Source of the DNA: Halomonas sp. GFAJ-1
Lineage (GTDB): Bacteria; Pseudomonadota; Gammaproteobacteria; Pseudomonadales; Halomonadaceae
Direction: 5' to 3'
NCBI GenBank assembly: GCA_002966495.1
Contig: CP016490.1
Span: 1,922,001-1,986,000, forward strand
DNA length: 64,000 nt
Positions 1 to 8,019 of the stretch are shown one piece after another (position 1 is the stretch's first letter; every line of letters starts with the position of its first letter). Both the position numbers and the translations under genes were made by a program. The notes below the pieces were generated by a model, which worked only from the letters and a program-made list of their open reading frames with translations, made no database searches and was not told the DNA's origin.

Positions 1-2
1 TC

Positions 3-212
3 TGTGTGCATGCCGTGTACGATGTACGCCGTGACCACGACGCGCTACAGCGCAAGGTGCTTGAGCAGGGGATTCAAAAAGGCTTTGATGACTGCCGTGC
101 TAATTACCCGCTGCGACGGGAATTCAACACGTTAACGGTCGTTTTAAAAGGCGATGCTATGTCTTTGCAAACGCCGTTAAGCGCGGCGGGCTTTCAGGTG
201 CAGTGTGCTTAA
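3..212 (+). CDS. C-terminal end of an unrecognised protein (5' truncated by window)
   Basis: The reading frame is open from the first bases of the window and ends with TAA at 210-212, so this is probably the tail of a gene starting upstream. The visible 69 or so residues are mixed alpha/beta in character, with no membrane segment and no motif I recognise. A GTG at 6-8 could start a short separate ORF, but no Shine-Dalgarno can be assessed there. A strong hairpin follows 65 bp downstream, consistent with this being the last gene of its transcript. Function unknown. Confidence 0.5.
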   Translation, partial: CVHAVYDVRRDHDALQRKVLEQGIQKGFDDCRANYPLRREFNTLTVVLKGDAMSLQTPLSAAGFQVQCA

Positions 213-276
213 TATTTGGTTTAGAAAGCTTTGTGGTTAAAACTGGGTATATCAAAAACCATGAGCACCCAAAACA

Positions 277-302
277 GTAAGGCCCGCATCTGCGGGCCTT
301 AC
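277..302. terminator. Bidirectional rho-independent terminator
   Basis: A perfect 12-bp stem (GTAAGGCCCGCA / TGCGGGCCTTAC) closes on a 2-base spacer. It sits between the converging upstream gene and htpX. T-rich sequence follows on the plus side (ACGTTCTTTG) and an A-rich run precedes it, so it can serve both strands. Confidence 0.8.
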
Positions 303-325
303 GTTCTTTGACTAAATGAAGGCGG

Positions 326-1231
326 TTACTGACGGTAGGCGGCTTCTTTTAGCGCACGGATACGGTCATCCAGCGGTGGGTGGCTAGCAAACAGGCGCTC
401 CACCAGTGAGCGGGTCTGGCCTTTGGTAATTGCCATGGCCCGCATGGTGTCCGGCATTTGATCAGGTAGTTCCGTTTCGGCTTTCAAGCGAGCCAAAGCA
501 TTCACCATAGCGCCGGTGCCTGCTAAGCGTGCCCCGGCCTCATCGGCACGGTACTCCCGGTAGCGCGAGAACCAAGCAACGATTGCAGAGGCAACAATCC
601 CAAAGACAATCTCTGCGACAATAACCACGGCAAAGTAGCCCATAAAGCCTAATCCCCCCTCGCCACCGCTGCGGCTTTTCAGGAAGTTGTCGACTAAATG
701 CGCCACCACACGGGCAAAGAACATCACAAAGGTGTTCACCACGCCTTGAATAAGCGCCAAGGTAACCATGTCGCCGTTCGCCACGTGGCCAATTTCGTGG
801 GCCAGTACCGCGCGTACCTCTTCCGGGCGCATACGGTTCAATAGCCCAGCAGAAACGGCAACTAGGGCATCATCTTTGTTCCAGCCAGTGGCAAACGCAT
901 TGGACTGCTGGGCCGGGAAAATACCCACTTCTGGGGTTTTAATGCCTGCTTCCCGGGAGAGCTCGGCCACGGTATCTACTAACCACTGTTCGGTGGCGTT
1001 CGAGGGTGCTTCGATAATGATCGTACCGGTGCTGCGCTTTGCCATCCATTTGGAAATGAACAGCGAGATCATCGAACCGACCATACCGAAAATAAAGCAG
1101 AACAGTAGCAGGCTTGTGAAGTTGATGCCTTGGCTGCGCAGGTAGCCTTCTACGCCAAAGAGTCGCAGCGTAAAGCTGGCCACCAGCACGACCGCTAAGT
1201 TGGTGGCCAGAAAAAGCAGAATTCGCATCAT
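326..1231 (-). CDS. htpX: Protease HtpX, membrane zinc metalloprotease
   Basis: HtpX is an inner-membrane M48 endopeptidase that helps remove misfolded membrane proteins, alongside FtsH. The 301-residue product has two N-terminal membrane segments (about 5-25 and 38-60). The zinc motif HEIGH is at 145-149, two further hydrophobic segments lie near 160-215, and a downstream EYRAD motif would supply the third zinc ligand. Length matches the E. coli protein (about 293). Two adjacent ATG codons (1231 and 1228) follow AGGGAGA; either could start. In E. coli the gene is under Cpx envelope-stress control; no CpxR box was identified here. Confidence 0.97.
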   Translation of the reverse strand: MMRILLFLATNLAVVLVASFTLRLFGVEGYLRSQGINFTSLLLFCFIFGMVGSMISLFISKWMAKRSTGTIIIEAPSNATEQWLVDTVAELSREAGIKTPEVGIFPAQQSNAFATGWNKDDALVAVSAGLLNRMRPEEVRAVLAHEIGHVANGDMVTLALIQGVVNTFVMFFARVVAHLVDNFLKSRSGGEGGLGFMGYFAVVIVAEIVFGIVASAIVAWFSRYREYRADEAGARLAGTGAMVNALARLKAETELPDQMPDTMRAMAITKGQTRSLVERLFASHPPLDDRIRALKEAAYRQ

Positions 1232-1319
1232 CGTTAAGGTTCTCCCTAAAGGATTTAAAAGCGGTTGTAGGATAGTTGCTTAGATACGTGCAGCAGGCAC
1301 CAGTTTCAAGCCCGTGAAT

Positions 1320-2567
1320 TTATTGACGGTAACGAGACAAGAAATTAGCAAAGCGGTCGAGGGCATCGCCAAGCTGGTCGGCCCAAGGCAGCGTTACAAT
1401 GCGCACGTGATCGGGCTCTGGCCAGTTGAAGGCGGTGCCTTGTACCAGCAGGATTTTTTCCTGCAGCAGCAGATCTAACACCAGCTGCTGGTCATCTTTG
1501 ATCTTAAAGACCTTCGGGTCTAAGCGGGGAAAGGCGTAAAGCGCCCCTTTGGGCGTTACGCAGGAGACACCCGGAATCGCGTTGAGCTTTTCGACGGTGA
1601 TATCCCGCTGCGCCAACAGCCGGCCACCGGGTAGAATCAAATCGTTAATCGACTGGTAACCCCCCAGTGCCGTTTGAATGGCGTGCTGGGCCGGCACGTT
1701 AGCGCACAGGCGCATAGAGGCGAGCATGGTTAGCCCCTGGATGAAGTCCTGGGCGCGCTGTTTGGCAAGCGTGCCGGAGATCGTCATCCAGCCTGATCGG
1801 AAACCAGCACAGCGGTAGCTTTTGGACAAGCCATTCATGGTAATCACAAGCTGGTCGTCATCGGCTAAGGCGCCGGTAGAGGTATGCTCTACACCGTCAT
1901 ACAGAATTTTGTCGTAGATCTCATCAGAAAACACCACAAGATTGTGCTCTTGGGCGATAGCCAGGACCTCCCGAACTACCTCGGGCGGATAGACCGCACC
2001 GGTGGGGTTGTTGGGGTTGATAATTACAATGGCCCGGGTGCGACTGGTTACTTTGGCACGTATATCGGCTATGTCTGGCGCCCAATCAGCCTGCTCATCA
2101 CACAGGTAGTGAACACCATGGCCGCCGGATAAGTGGGCAGCGGCCGTCCAGAGTGGGTAGTCGGGGGCCGGGATCAGCACTTCGTCGCCGTCATTTAAGA
2201 GCGCTTGCATCGCCATCACAATCAGCTCGGAAACGCCGTTGCCGATATAGATGTCTTCGATGCCAACCCCAGGAATCTGCTTGCGCTGGCACTCCTGCAT
2301 AATCGCCTTGCGCGCGGAGTAGAGGCCTTTTGAGTCACAGTAACCCTGGGCAGTGGGCAGGTTGCGCATCACGTCCTGCAGAATTTCTTCCGGCGCTTCA
2401 AAGCCAAAGGGGGCCGGGTTGCCAATGTTGAGCTTTAAAATTCGCTGGCCCTCTTCTTCCAGGCGCTTGGCGTGGTCGAGCACGGGGCCGCGAATGTCAT
2501 AGCAAACCTTGTGCAGTTTGTGTGACTTTTTCAGCGGCTGTAATTCTGTAGGCTGCGGGGTGTCCAT
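1320..2567 (-). CDS. alaA: AlaA-type pyridoxal-phosphate aminotransferase
   Basis: This is a fold-type I class I/II aminotransferase that most resembles AlaA (YfbQ), the glutamate-pyruvate transaminase making alanine. Recognisable elements are the NPNNPTG motif at about 184-190, the FSDEIYD segment at about 213-219 with the PLP-binding Asp, and the Schiff-base lysine K249 in NGLSKSYR. A C-terminal arginine in HVRIVTLPW should bind the substrate carboxylate. At 415 residues it is a few residues longer than E. coli AlaA (405) because of an N-terminal extension. It is separated from htpX by 88 bp and probably has its own promoter. Substrate preference beyond alanine/glutamate is not provable from sequence. 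Confidence 0.9.
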   Translation of the reverse strand: MDTPQPTELQPLKKSHKLHKVCYDIRGPVLDHAKRLEEEGQRILKLNIGNPAPFGFEAPEEILQDVMRNLPTAQGYCDSKGLYSARKAIMQECQRKQIPGVGIEDIYIGNGVSELIVMAMQALLNDGDEVLIPAPDYPLWTAAAHLSGGHGVHYLCDEQADWAPDIADIRAKVTSRTRAIVIINPNNPTGAVYPPEVVREVLAIAQEHNLVVFSDEIYDKILYDGVEHTSTGALADDDQLVITMNGLSKSYRCAGFRSGWMTISGTLAKQRAQDFIQGLTMLASMRLCANVPAQHAIQTALGGYQSINDLILPGGRLLAQRDITVEKLNAIPGVSCVTPKGALYAFPRLDPKVFKIKDDQQLVLDLLLQEKILLVQGTAFNWPEPDHVRIVTLPWADQLGDALDRFANFLSRYRQ

Positions 2568-2624
2568 GGGGTGTGTTATCCAAAAGTGTCCAGTGGCCGT
2601 TAGAAGTAACTGATTATTCGCCCA

Positions 2625-3578
2625 TTATGCGTCGGATGGTAGCGGGCTGTCTTCGTCGTTTTGTAGCGGTGGCGGTGGAATATCACTGGGGATTTCCAAG
2701 GTAACCCGGCCTAGCTTGCCATCGCGCAGTTCGTGTAGCAGCACTTCGGCACCGCGGTGCAGGTCTACCGCGCCGCCTGCGCGTAGGCCGCCGCGTTTTC
2801 CGGCGATTTCTTTCAATATGGCGTGGCCGTCGAAACCGGCAATGGCTAGAAAATCGGGTTTTTTGGGGCCGTCGGCATCAACCTCGAAAGCAACCGGTGC
2901 TTCGTAGGTGGGCAGTGCTTTTAGCTTGTAGCGGGCGGTTAGCTCTTGCGGGTACCGTTTGGCAAGCTCCGCGCTGGTCACAATCGCCACATCGGTGTAT
3001 TCAATGGCTGTATCGCGAATAGCCCCGCTGGCGGCTAAGCGGTAGGCGCTGGCCTGGTCTTCAATTTTCGGCCAGAGCACTCCTGGCGTGTCGATCAGCG
3101 CCACGCGCCCGTCGATGCGAACTTTCTGCTGACGCTTAGTGACCGCGGGTTCGTTGCCGGTTTTGGCGATTTTTCGCCCTGCTAAACCGTTAATCAGGGT
3201 GGACTTTCCTACATTGGGAATGCCCATCACCATTACGCGTACATCGCGGTCAGCGCGCACGGCGCCTGCCAGCTCATGGCAAAGCGTGGGTATCTTCTTG
3301 AGTTCCCGGGTATTGGTGGTGGTGATCGCCAGTGCGCGCGTGTCCTCTTGGGCATCAAAAAAAGCCACCCACTCGGCGGTACGCTCGGGGTCGGCAAGGT
3401 CGGCCCGGGAGAGAATTTTGAGCACCGGTTTGTGGCGAGTCAGCTCGGCCAGCATCGGGTTAGCGCTGGAGTAGGGCAGGCGCGCATCAAGCACTTCAAT
3501 TACAACATCAATTTCTGGCAGCGCATCCTTGATCTGGCGGCGGGCCTTGTTCATATGTCCGGGGAACCAGCCGAGCAT
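2625..3578 (-). CDS. ylqF: YlqF/RbgA-type ribosome biogenesis GTPase
   Basis: This is a circularly permuted GTPase, with the G4-like motif before G1 and G3. The N terminus WFPGHMNKA is diagnostic for the YlqF/RbgA family, which acts in late 50S subunit assembly. The G1 P-loop GIPNVGKS is at 119-126 and the G3 DTPG at 163-166. The G4 position reads SRAD (57-60) rather than the canonical NKxD. A C-terminal region with a Gly/Arg-rich patch (about 260-275) would be the RNA-binding part. The start ATG is preceded by TAGGAGAG. The 317-residue length fits the family. A proline- and acid-rich tail ends the protein. Confidence 0.92.
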   Translation of the reverse strand: MLGWFPGHMNKARRQIKDALPEIDVVIEVLDARLPYSSANPMLAELTRHKPVLKILSRADLADPERTAEWVAFFDAQEDTRALAITTTNTRELKKIPTLCHELAGAVRADRDVRVMVMGIPNVGKSTLINGLAGRKIAKTGNEPAVTKRQQKVRIDGRVALIDTPGVLWPKIEDQASAYRLAASGAIRDTAIEYTDVAIVTSAELAKRYPQELTARYKLKALPTYEAPVAFEVDADGPKKPDFLAIAGFDGHAILKEIAGKRGGLRAGGAVDLHRGAEVLLHELRDGKLGRVTLEIPSDIPPPPLQNDEDSPLPSDA

Positions 3579-3610
3579 GAGTCTCTCCTACAAGCACAAA
3601 ATACAAGCAC

Positions 3611-3650
3611 AAAAAAGCGGGCGACCATTCTAACAGATGGTGCCCGCCTT
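3611..3650 (-). terminator. Rho-independent terminator of msrB
   Basis: Read on the minus strand, an 11-bp stem (GCGGGC-ACCAT / ATGGT-GCCCGC with one bulged base) is followed by TTTTTT. It lies immediately downstream of msrB and upstream of the YlqF-type gene. Confidence 0.8.
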
Positions 3651-3673
3651 GCTGGGATTGATAACGGTTTTTG

Positions 3674-4072
3674 CTATTCGTCGGGGTGAAACTCTAGCGA
3701 AACAGAGTTGATGCAGTAACGCAGTCCAGTCGTCTCTGGGGGGCCGTCGGGGAATACGTGGCCAAGGTGGGCATCGCAGTGGGAGCAAACCACCTCGGTA
3801 CGCTGCATCCCGTGGCTGGTGTCTGTATGCTCTTCCACGCATCGCTTGCCAAGTGGCCTGTCAAAGCTAGGCCAGCCGCAGCCCGCATCAAACTTGTGTT
3901 CATTTTCAAACAGCGGCGCGTGGCAGCACACGCAATGGTAGATGCCTTGGGCATCGGTGACCTGATAATCGCCGGTGAATGGCCGCTCGGTTCCCTTTTC
4001 TCGCGCTACCCGGTACTGCTCGGGGGTGAGTTGTTTGCGCCACTCGTCGGTGGATTTTTCTATTTTCGCCAT
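3674..4072 (-). CDS. msrB: Peptide-methionine (R)-S-oxide reductase MsrB
   Basis: MsrB reduces the R epimer of methionine sulfoxide in oxidised proteins, with thioredoxin as electron donor. Two CxxC pairs (C47/C50 and C96/C99) form the structural zinc site. The active-site signature RYCINSVSL gives catalytic cysteine C120, and CGWPSF (65-70) is the conserved substrate-binding segment. The 132-residue length is typical of the stand-alone enzyme. A strong AGAGGAGA sequence precedes the ATG. The gene is monocistronic: its own terminator follows and no partner msrA is adjacent. Confidence 0.96.
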   Translation of the reverse strand: MAKIEKSTDEWRKQLTPEQYRVAREKGTERPFTGDYQVTDAQGIYHCVCCHAPLFENEHKFDAGCGWPSFDRPLGKRCVEEHTDTSHGMQRTEVVCSHCDAHLGHVFPDGPPETTGLRYCINSVSLEFHPDE

Positions 4073-4342
4073 GGGGATCTCCTCTCCCTCTGGTTACCGT
4101 TAATCAGAGGCTTGCTAAGCAGGCTAGCGTATCACCTACCAGAGTGACAGTAGATAGCCTGCCTAGGTTCAGCATGTGCTAAGGTCAGAAAAATCGCCAG
4201 GTTAGGTATTACACGCTAACAGCACCACCGTTGCTGGGTGGAGCGTGGGTACGCTCAATCAACCCATCGGCTTAGCCTTCCCCTGGGCGAGTAATCATGG
4301 GATGGCCGTTAGGGCTGCAAAACTGTTTCGATTTCAGAGTGC
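4073..4342. other. Intergenic region upstream of the tRNA array, no gene seen
   Basis: No ORF with a ribosome-binding site or recognisable product is present between msrB and the tRNA promoter. I see no convincing RNA structure here apart from short GC-rich stretches around 4225-4260. Confidence 0.5.
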
Positions 4343-4371
4343 TTGACACAAAGTGAGGCTCTGAGTAATAT
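4343..4371 (+). promoter_or_regulatory. Sigma70 promoter of the Glu/Gly tRNA array
   Basis: A perfect -35 TTGACA (4343-4348), a 17-bp spacer and -10 TAATAT (4366-4371) are followed by a GC-rich ACGCGCC discriminator. That is the usual arrangement of stringently controlled stable-RNA promoters. The first tRNA begins 29 bp further on. Confidence 0.85.
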
Positions 4372-4399
4372 ACGCGCCACCTCGACGAGGCAATGAAAC

Positions 4400-4475
4400 G
4401 TCCCATTCGTCTAGTGGTCTAGGACACCGCCCTTTCACGGCGGTAACAGGGGTTCGAACCCCCTATGGGACGCCA
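4400..4475 (+). tRNA. tRNA-Glu(UUC), copy 1
   Basis: 76 nt with encoded CCA. Acceptor GTCCCAT/ATGGGAC pairs fully, the anticodon loop CTTTCAC gives UUC, and the T arm is GGTTCGAACCC. First gene of the array. Confidence 0.97.
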
Positions 4476-4500
4476 CTTACATCGTCAGGTTATCGGAATT

Positions 4501-4575
4501 GCGGGAATAGCTCAGTGGTAGAGCATCGCCTTGCCAAGGCGAGGGTCGAGAGTTCGAATCTCTTTTCCCGCTCCA
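4501..4575 (+). tRNA. tRNA-Gly(GCC), copy 1
   Basis: 75 nt with encoded CCA. Acceptor GCGGGAA/TTCCCGC pairs fully and the anticodon loop TTGCCAA gives GCC. The 25-bp spacer from copy 1 of tRNA-Glu is unique within the array. Confidence 0.97.
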
Positions 4576-4595
4576 AGCAGTCAAATGCTTACAGT

Positions 4596-4671
4596 GTCCC
4601 ATTCGTCTAGTGGTCTAGGACACCGCCCTTTCACGGCGGTAACAGGGGTTCGAACCCCCTATGGGACGCCA
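4596..4671 (+). tRNA. tRNA-Glu(UUC), copy 2
   Basis: Sequence identical to copy 1 over all 76 nt. It starts the first of two identical 197-bp tandem units. Confidence 0.97.
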
Positions 4672-4697
4672 ATCCGATCGCGAGTAGTGCAGATTAA

Positions 4698-4772
4698 GCG
4701 GGAATAGCTCAGTGGTAGAGCATCGCCTTGCCAAGGCGAGGGTCGAGAGTTCGAATCTCTTTTCCCGCTCCA
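4698..4772 (+). tRNA. tRNA-Gly(GCC), copy 2
   Basis: Identical to copy 1 over all 75 nt, CCA encoded. Confidence 0.97.
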
Positions 4773-4792
4773 AGCAGTCAAATGCTTACAGT

Positions 4793-4868
4793 GTCCCATT
4801 CGTCTAGTGGTCTAGGACACCGCCCTTTCACGGCGGTAACAGGGGTTCGAACCCCCTATGGGACGCCA
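4793..4868 (+). tRNA. tRNA-Glu(UUC), copy 3
   Basis: Identical to the other tRNA-Glu copies. Begins the second 197-bp unit. Confidence 0.97.
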
Positions 4869-4894
4869 ATCCGATCGCGAGTAGTGCAGATTAA

Positions 4895-4969
4895 GCGGGA
4901 ATAGCTCAGTGGTAGAGCATCGCCTTGCCAAGGCGAGGGTCGAGAGTTCGAATCTCTTTTCCCGCTCCA
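4895..4969 (+). tRNA. tRNA-Gly(GCC), copy 3
   Basis: Identical to the other tRNA-Gly(GCC) copies, CCA encoded. Confidence 0.97.
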
Positions 4970-4989
4970 AGCAGTCAAATGCTTACAGC

Positions 4990-5065
4990 GTCCCATTCGT
5001 CTAGTGGTCTAGGACACCGCCCTTTCACGGCGGTAACAGGGGTTCGAACCCCCTATGGGACGCCA
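4990..5065 (+). tRNA. tRNA-Glu(UUC), copy 4
   Basis: Identical to the other copies. The spacer following it (42 bp) is unlike the earlier Glu-Gly spacers. Confidence 0.97.
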
Positions 5066-5107
5066 TCTCGCACATCTCAGTAGTGCTTGTTGTAGATCGT
5101 TTGCATC

Positions 5108-5182
5108 GCGGGAATAGCTCAGTGGTAGAGCATCGCCTTGCCAAGGCGAGGGTCGAGAGTTCGAATCTCTTTTCCCGCTCCA
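5108..5182 (+). tRNA. tRNA-Gly(GCC), copy 4
   Basis: Identical to the other tRNA-Gly(GCC) copies and last gene of the array. No strong terminator hairpin is obvious in the 180 bp before the ABC transporter gene, so read-through is possible. Confidence 0.97.
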
Positions 5183-5363
5183 AGCAAACGTACTCTTTTC
5201 TCCCCGTGCCATCAGTACATTTCCTCCATTTCTATAACGACGAATCGTACCTAAGTGGCGATATTTTTGCGTGGCTGCTTTTCAAGCGGCTTGAAAAATA
5301 TATGAATGCCCCGATATCCCTTCATCTAGCTCGTTTTTTGTGCTCCCCATTTGCTGACAGGAC

Positions 5364-6332
5364 ATGTTCATGGCCGAACCGGCATTGTCTATCCGTGGCC
5401 TCACTAAAGTGTATGGCAACGGCTTTCACGCGTTAAAAGGTATTGATCTCGATGTCCAGCAGGGCGACTTTTTTGCCTTGCTAGGCCCCAATGGGGCGGG
5501 TAAATCCACCACATTAGGCGTGGTGTGTTCGCTGGTGCAGAAATCGACAGGCAAGGTGTCAATTTTTGGTATCGATGTTGATAAAGATTTCGCCAAAGCT
5601 AAGTATCAGCTTGGCGTGGTGCCCCAGGAGTTCAACTTTAACCAGTTTGAAAAAGTCCTGGATATCGTGCTGGCCCAGGCGGGTTACTACGGTATGACCC
5701 GTAAGGAAGCGCTACCCCGCGCCAAGCAGCTGCTTAGTGATCTTGGGCTGTGGGATAAGCGCAACGGCAGTGCACGTATGCTCTCTGGTGGTATGAAGCG
5801 TCGTCTGATGATTGCCCGTGCGCTCATGCACCGCCCAAAGCTGCTGATTCTTGATGAGCCAACAGCGGGAGTGGATATCGAACTGCGTCGGAGTATGTGG
5901 GAGTACATGCGGCGTATTAACCGCGATGAAGGCACCACCATTATCCTGACCACGCACTACCTCGAAGAGGCCGAAAGCCTATGCCGCAATATTGCCATCA
6001 TTAACCACGGTGAAATTGTGCGTAACACCAGCGTGCGCGAGTTATTGGCGGAACTGGATACTGAAACCTTCCTGCTCGATTTAGCGACACCGGTTGACCA
6101 CGCGCCCAGAATTGAAGGGTTTGAGATTCTGCAGATTGAGCCTTCCCAGCTGGCGTTGGTCATTCATAAGGGCCAGGAGCTTAACGATGTATTTAGTGCG
6201 TTAAGCGAGCAGGGACTCAAGGTGGTTTCCATGCGTAATCGCGCTAACCGCTTAGAGGAGATGTTTGTTTCCATGGTGGAAGGAAGCCAGCAGGCGATTG
6301 ACCAGCGCGAGCCGCAGGAGGCGCAGGTATGA
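5364..6332 (+). CDS. ABC transporter ATP-binding protein, YadG type
   Basis: ATPase subunit of an ABC-2 type exporter resembling E. coli YadG. Walker A GPNGAGKS is at 41-48. The signature loop reads LSGGM (140-144) with KRR after it, as in drug/lipid-exporter ATPases, and Walker B LLILDEP is at about 160-166. A TTHYLEEAE H-loop follows. A C-terminal extension beyond about 225 is typical of this subgroup. The start is one of two in-phase ATGs (5364, 5370) after GACAGGA. The stop overlaps the permease start by 4 bp (ATGA), implying translational coupling. The cargo is unknown. Confidence 0.9.
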   Translation: MFMAEPALSIRGLTKVYGNGFHALKGIDLDVQQGDFFALLGPNGAGKSTTLGVVCSLVQKSTGKVSIFGIDVDKDFAKAKYQLGVVPQEFNFNQFEKVLDIVLAQAGYYGMTRKEALPRAKQLLSDLGLWDKRNGSARMLSGGMKRRLMIARALMHRPKLLILDEPTAGVDIELRRSMWEYMRRINRDEGTTIILTTHYLEEAESLCRNIAIINHGEIVRNTSVRELLAELDTETFLLDLATPVDHAPRIEGFEILQIEPSQLALVIHKGQELNDVFSALSEQGLKVVSMRNRANRLEEMFVSMVEGSQQAIDQREPQEAQV

Positions 6333-7102
6333 ATGCAACCCAAACCCTCATTGCGCTGTGGACATTAGTACTTAAGGAGATCAAGCGCTTTACGCGAATT
6401 TGGCCACAAACCCTGCTGCCGCCGTCCATCACCATGGCGATGTACTTCATTATTTTTGGTAATTTAATTGGCTCGCGCATCGGTGATATGGACGGGTTCA
6501 GCTACATGGACTTCATTGTCCCTGGGTTGATTATGATGTCAGTGATCACCAATAGTTACTCCAACGTGGCCTCAAGCTTCTTTTCCAATAAGTTTCAGCG
6601 TTCTATAGAAGAGATGATGGTCTCGCCGATGCCTAACTGGGTCATCTTATCTGGCTTTGTTTTGGGCGGAATGGCTCGAGGGCTGGGCGTGGGCCTTATT
6701 GTAACGGTGGTTTCGCTGTTCTTTACCCGCTTAACTATGGAGCATCCGTTGCTCACGGTATTAGTTGTCGTACTGACCTCGGCACTGTTTTCCATCGGTG
6801 GTTTTATTAACGCGCTGCTGGCGAATAAGTTTGATGATATTTCTATCGTGCCGACGTTTATTTTGACCCCGTTAACCTACCTGGGCGGCGTGTTTTACTC
6901 GATTTCGATGCTGCCCGAGTTTTGGCAGGGCGTTTCAATGCTCAACCCCATCTTGTATATGGTTAACGTCTTCCGCTACGGATTTTTAGGCGTTTCTGAT
7001 ATTCCGGTAGGCTGGGCGTTGGCCGCCATCTTTGCCTTTATCGTTGCGCTGTTTATGGTGGCGCTTACCATGTTAGAGCGTGGCAAAGGCATCCGCAGTT
7101 AA
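6329..7102 (+). CDS. ABC-2 type permease, YadH type
   Basis: Membrane partner of the preceding ATPase. The 257-residue product has six hydrophobic segments, beginning near residues 25-45 and ending with a long one near 225-250. It matches the ABC-2 (YadH/NodJ-like) fold in length and in the central SSFFSNKFQRSIEEMM region, a conserved cytoplasmic loop. The product should form a homodimeric exporter with two ATPase subunits in the inner membrane. No outer-membrane or periplasmic partner gene is adjacent, and the substrate cannot be assigned. Confidence 0.9.
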   Translation: MNATQTLIALWTLVLKEIKRFTRIWPQTLLPPSITMAMYFIIFGNLIGSRIGDMDGFSYMDFIVPGLIMMSVITNSYSNVASSFFSNKFQRSIEEMMVSPMPNWVILSGFVLGGMARGLGVGLIVTVVSLFFTRLTMEHPLLTVLVVVLTSALFSIGGFINALLANKFDDISIVPTFILTPLTYLGGVFYSISMLPEFWQGVSMLNPILYMVNVFRYGFLGVSDIPVGWALAAIFAFIVALFMVALTMLERGKGIRS

Positions 7103-7135
7103 TCGTTTTACCGTATACCTTAAAGAGTAAACGTA

Positions 7136-7969
7136 ATGGCAGAACGCCCAGACACCCTAGAACACGCGCCGCTTGGGCGTGATTCCGCTTATCCAGAACA
7201 GTATGACGCTGGACTTTTATACCCTATTCCCCGGGCAGCGAACCGTGCCCCACTGGGGATTGAGGAAGGCAAGCTACCGTTCGTTGGGGAAGATGAGTGG
7301 CACGCCTTTGAAGTTTCCTGGCTGAACGGCCGTGGTAAACCCATCGTAGCCGTTGCTCGCTTTCGTCTACCCGCTGACTCACCCAACTTGATCGAGTCCA
7401 AGTCTTGGAAGCTTTATCTCAATAGTCTTAATCAAACTCGCTTTGCGAGCCAAGAAGAAGTGCAAAGCACACTGATTAGCGACTTAGCCGCAGCGGCGGG
7501 GGCTTCAGTTGGCGTAGAGTTGTTGGCGGTAGATGACAGCGAGCTTGCCCCCCAGCGATTGCCGGGGGAATGTCTGGATAACCTGGATATTGAAATAAGC
7601 GGTTACACCCCTAGCGCGGAGCACTTAGTAGCAAGCGAAGAGGTCGTCGAAGAGACGCTCTATTCCCATCTGCTGAAATCTAACTGCCCTGTGACGGGCC
7701 AGCCTGATTGGGGCAGCGTGATGATTCGCTATAAAGGCCCTAAAATTGACCGCGAAGGGTTGCTGCACTACCTGATTGGCTACCGGCAGCACCAGGACTT
7801 TCACGAGCACTGCGTCGAGCACATCTTCACCGATTTAATGGAAAAGATTAAACCAGATGAGCTGCTGGTGCTGGCCCGCTACGTGCGGCGTGGCGGGCTA
7901 GATATAAGCCCTTGGCGGGCAACGCCAGGGTTAACGCCACCCAGCCCCCTGCGCCTAGCTAGGCAGTAA
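7136..7969 (+). CDS. queF: NADPH-dependent 7-cyano-7-deazaguanine reductase QueF
   Basis: QueF reduces preQ0 to preQ1 in queuosine biosynthesis, a four-electron nitrile reduction unique to this tunnelling-fold family. The 277-residue length marks the bimodular (E. coli-type, 282 aa) form. The catalytic segment SNCPVTGQPDWG holds the thioimide-forming Cys184 and Asp191. An ESKSWKLYLNS segment near 87-97 is the conserved QueF signature that binds the substrate and NADPH. It begins 33 bp after the permease gene behind an AAAGAG sequence. No other queuosine genes are in the window. Confidence 0.96.
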   Translation: MAERPDTLEHAPLGRDSAYPEQYDAGLLYPIPRAANRAPLGIEEGKLPFVGEDEWHAFEVSWLNGRGKPIVAVARFRLPADSPNLIESKSWKLYLNSLNQTRFASQEEVQSTLISDLAAAAGASVGVELLAVDDSELAPQRLPGECLDNLDIEISGYTPSAEHLVASEEVVEETLYSHLLKSNCPVTGQPDWGSVMIRYKGPKIDREGLLHYLIGYRQHQDFHEHCVEHIFTDLMEKIKPDELLVLARYVRRGGLDISPWRATPGLTPPSPLRLARQ

Positions 7970-8019
7970 GCGAGCGGCGCTAACGTAGCGCCCAACGATA
8001 AATGAAAAGGGGAGTGATA

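Larger units (their letters stand above)
4596..4989 (+). repeat. Two 197-bp tandem repeats, each tRNA-Glu + spacer + tRNA-Gly + spacer
   Basis: tRNA-Glu copies 2, 3 and 4 start at 4596, 4793 and 4990, exactly 197 bp apart. The Glu-Gly spacers of units 2 and 3 are identical and the Gly-Glu spacers differ only in the final base before copy 4 (GT versus GC). Such near-identity suggests recent duplication or ongoing homogenisation by unequal crossing over. Confidence 0.9.
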
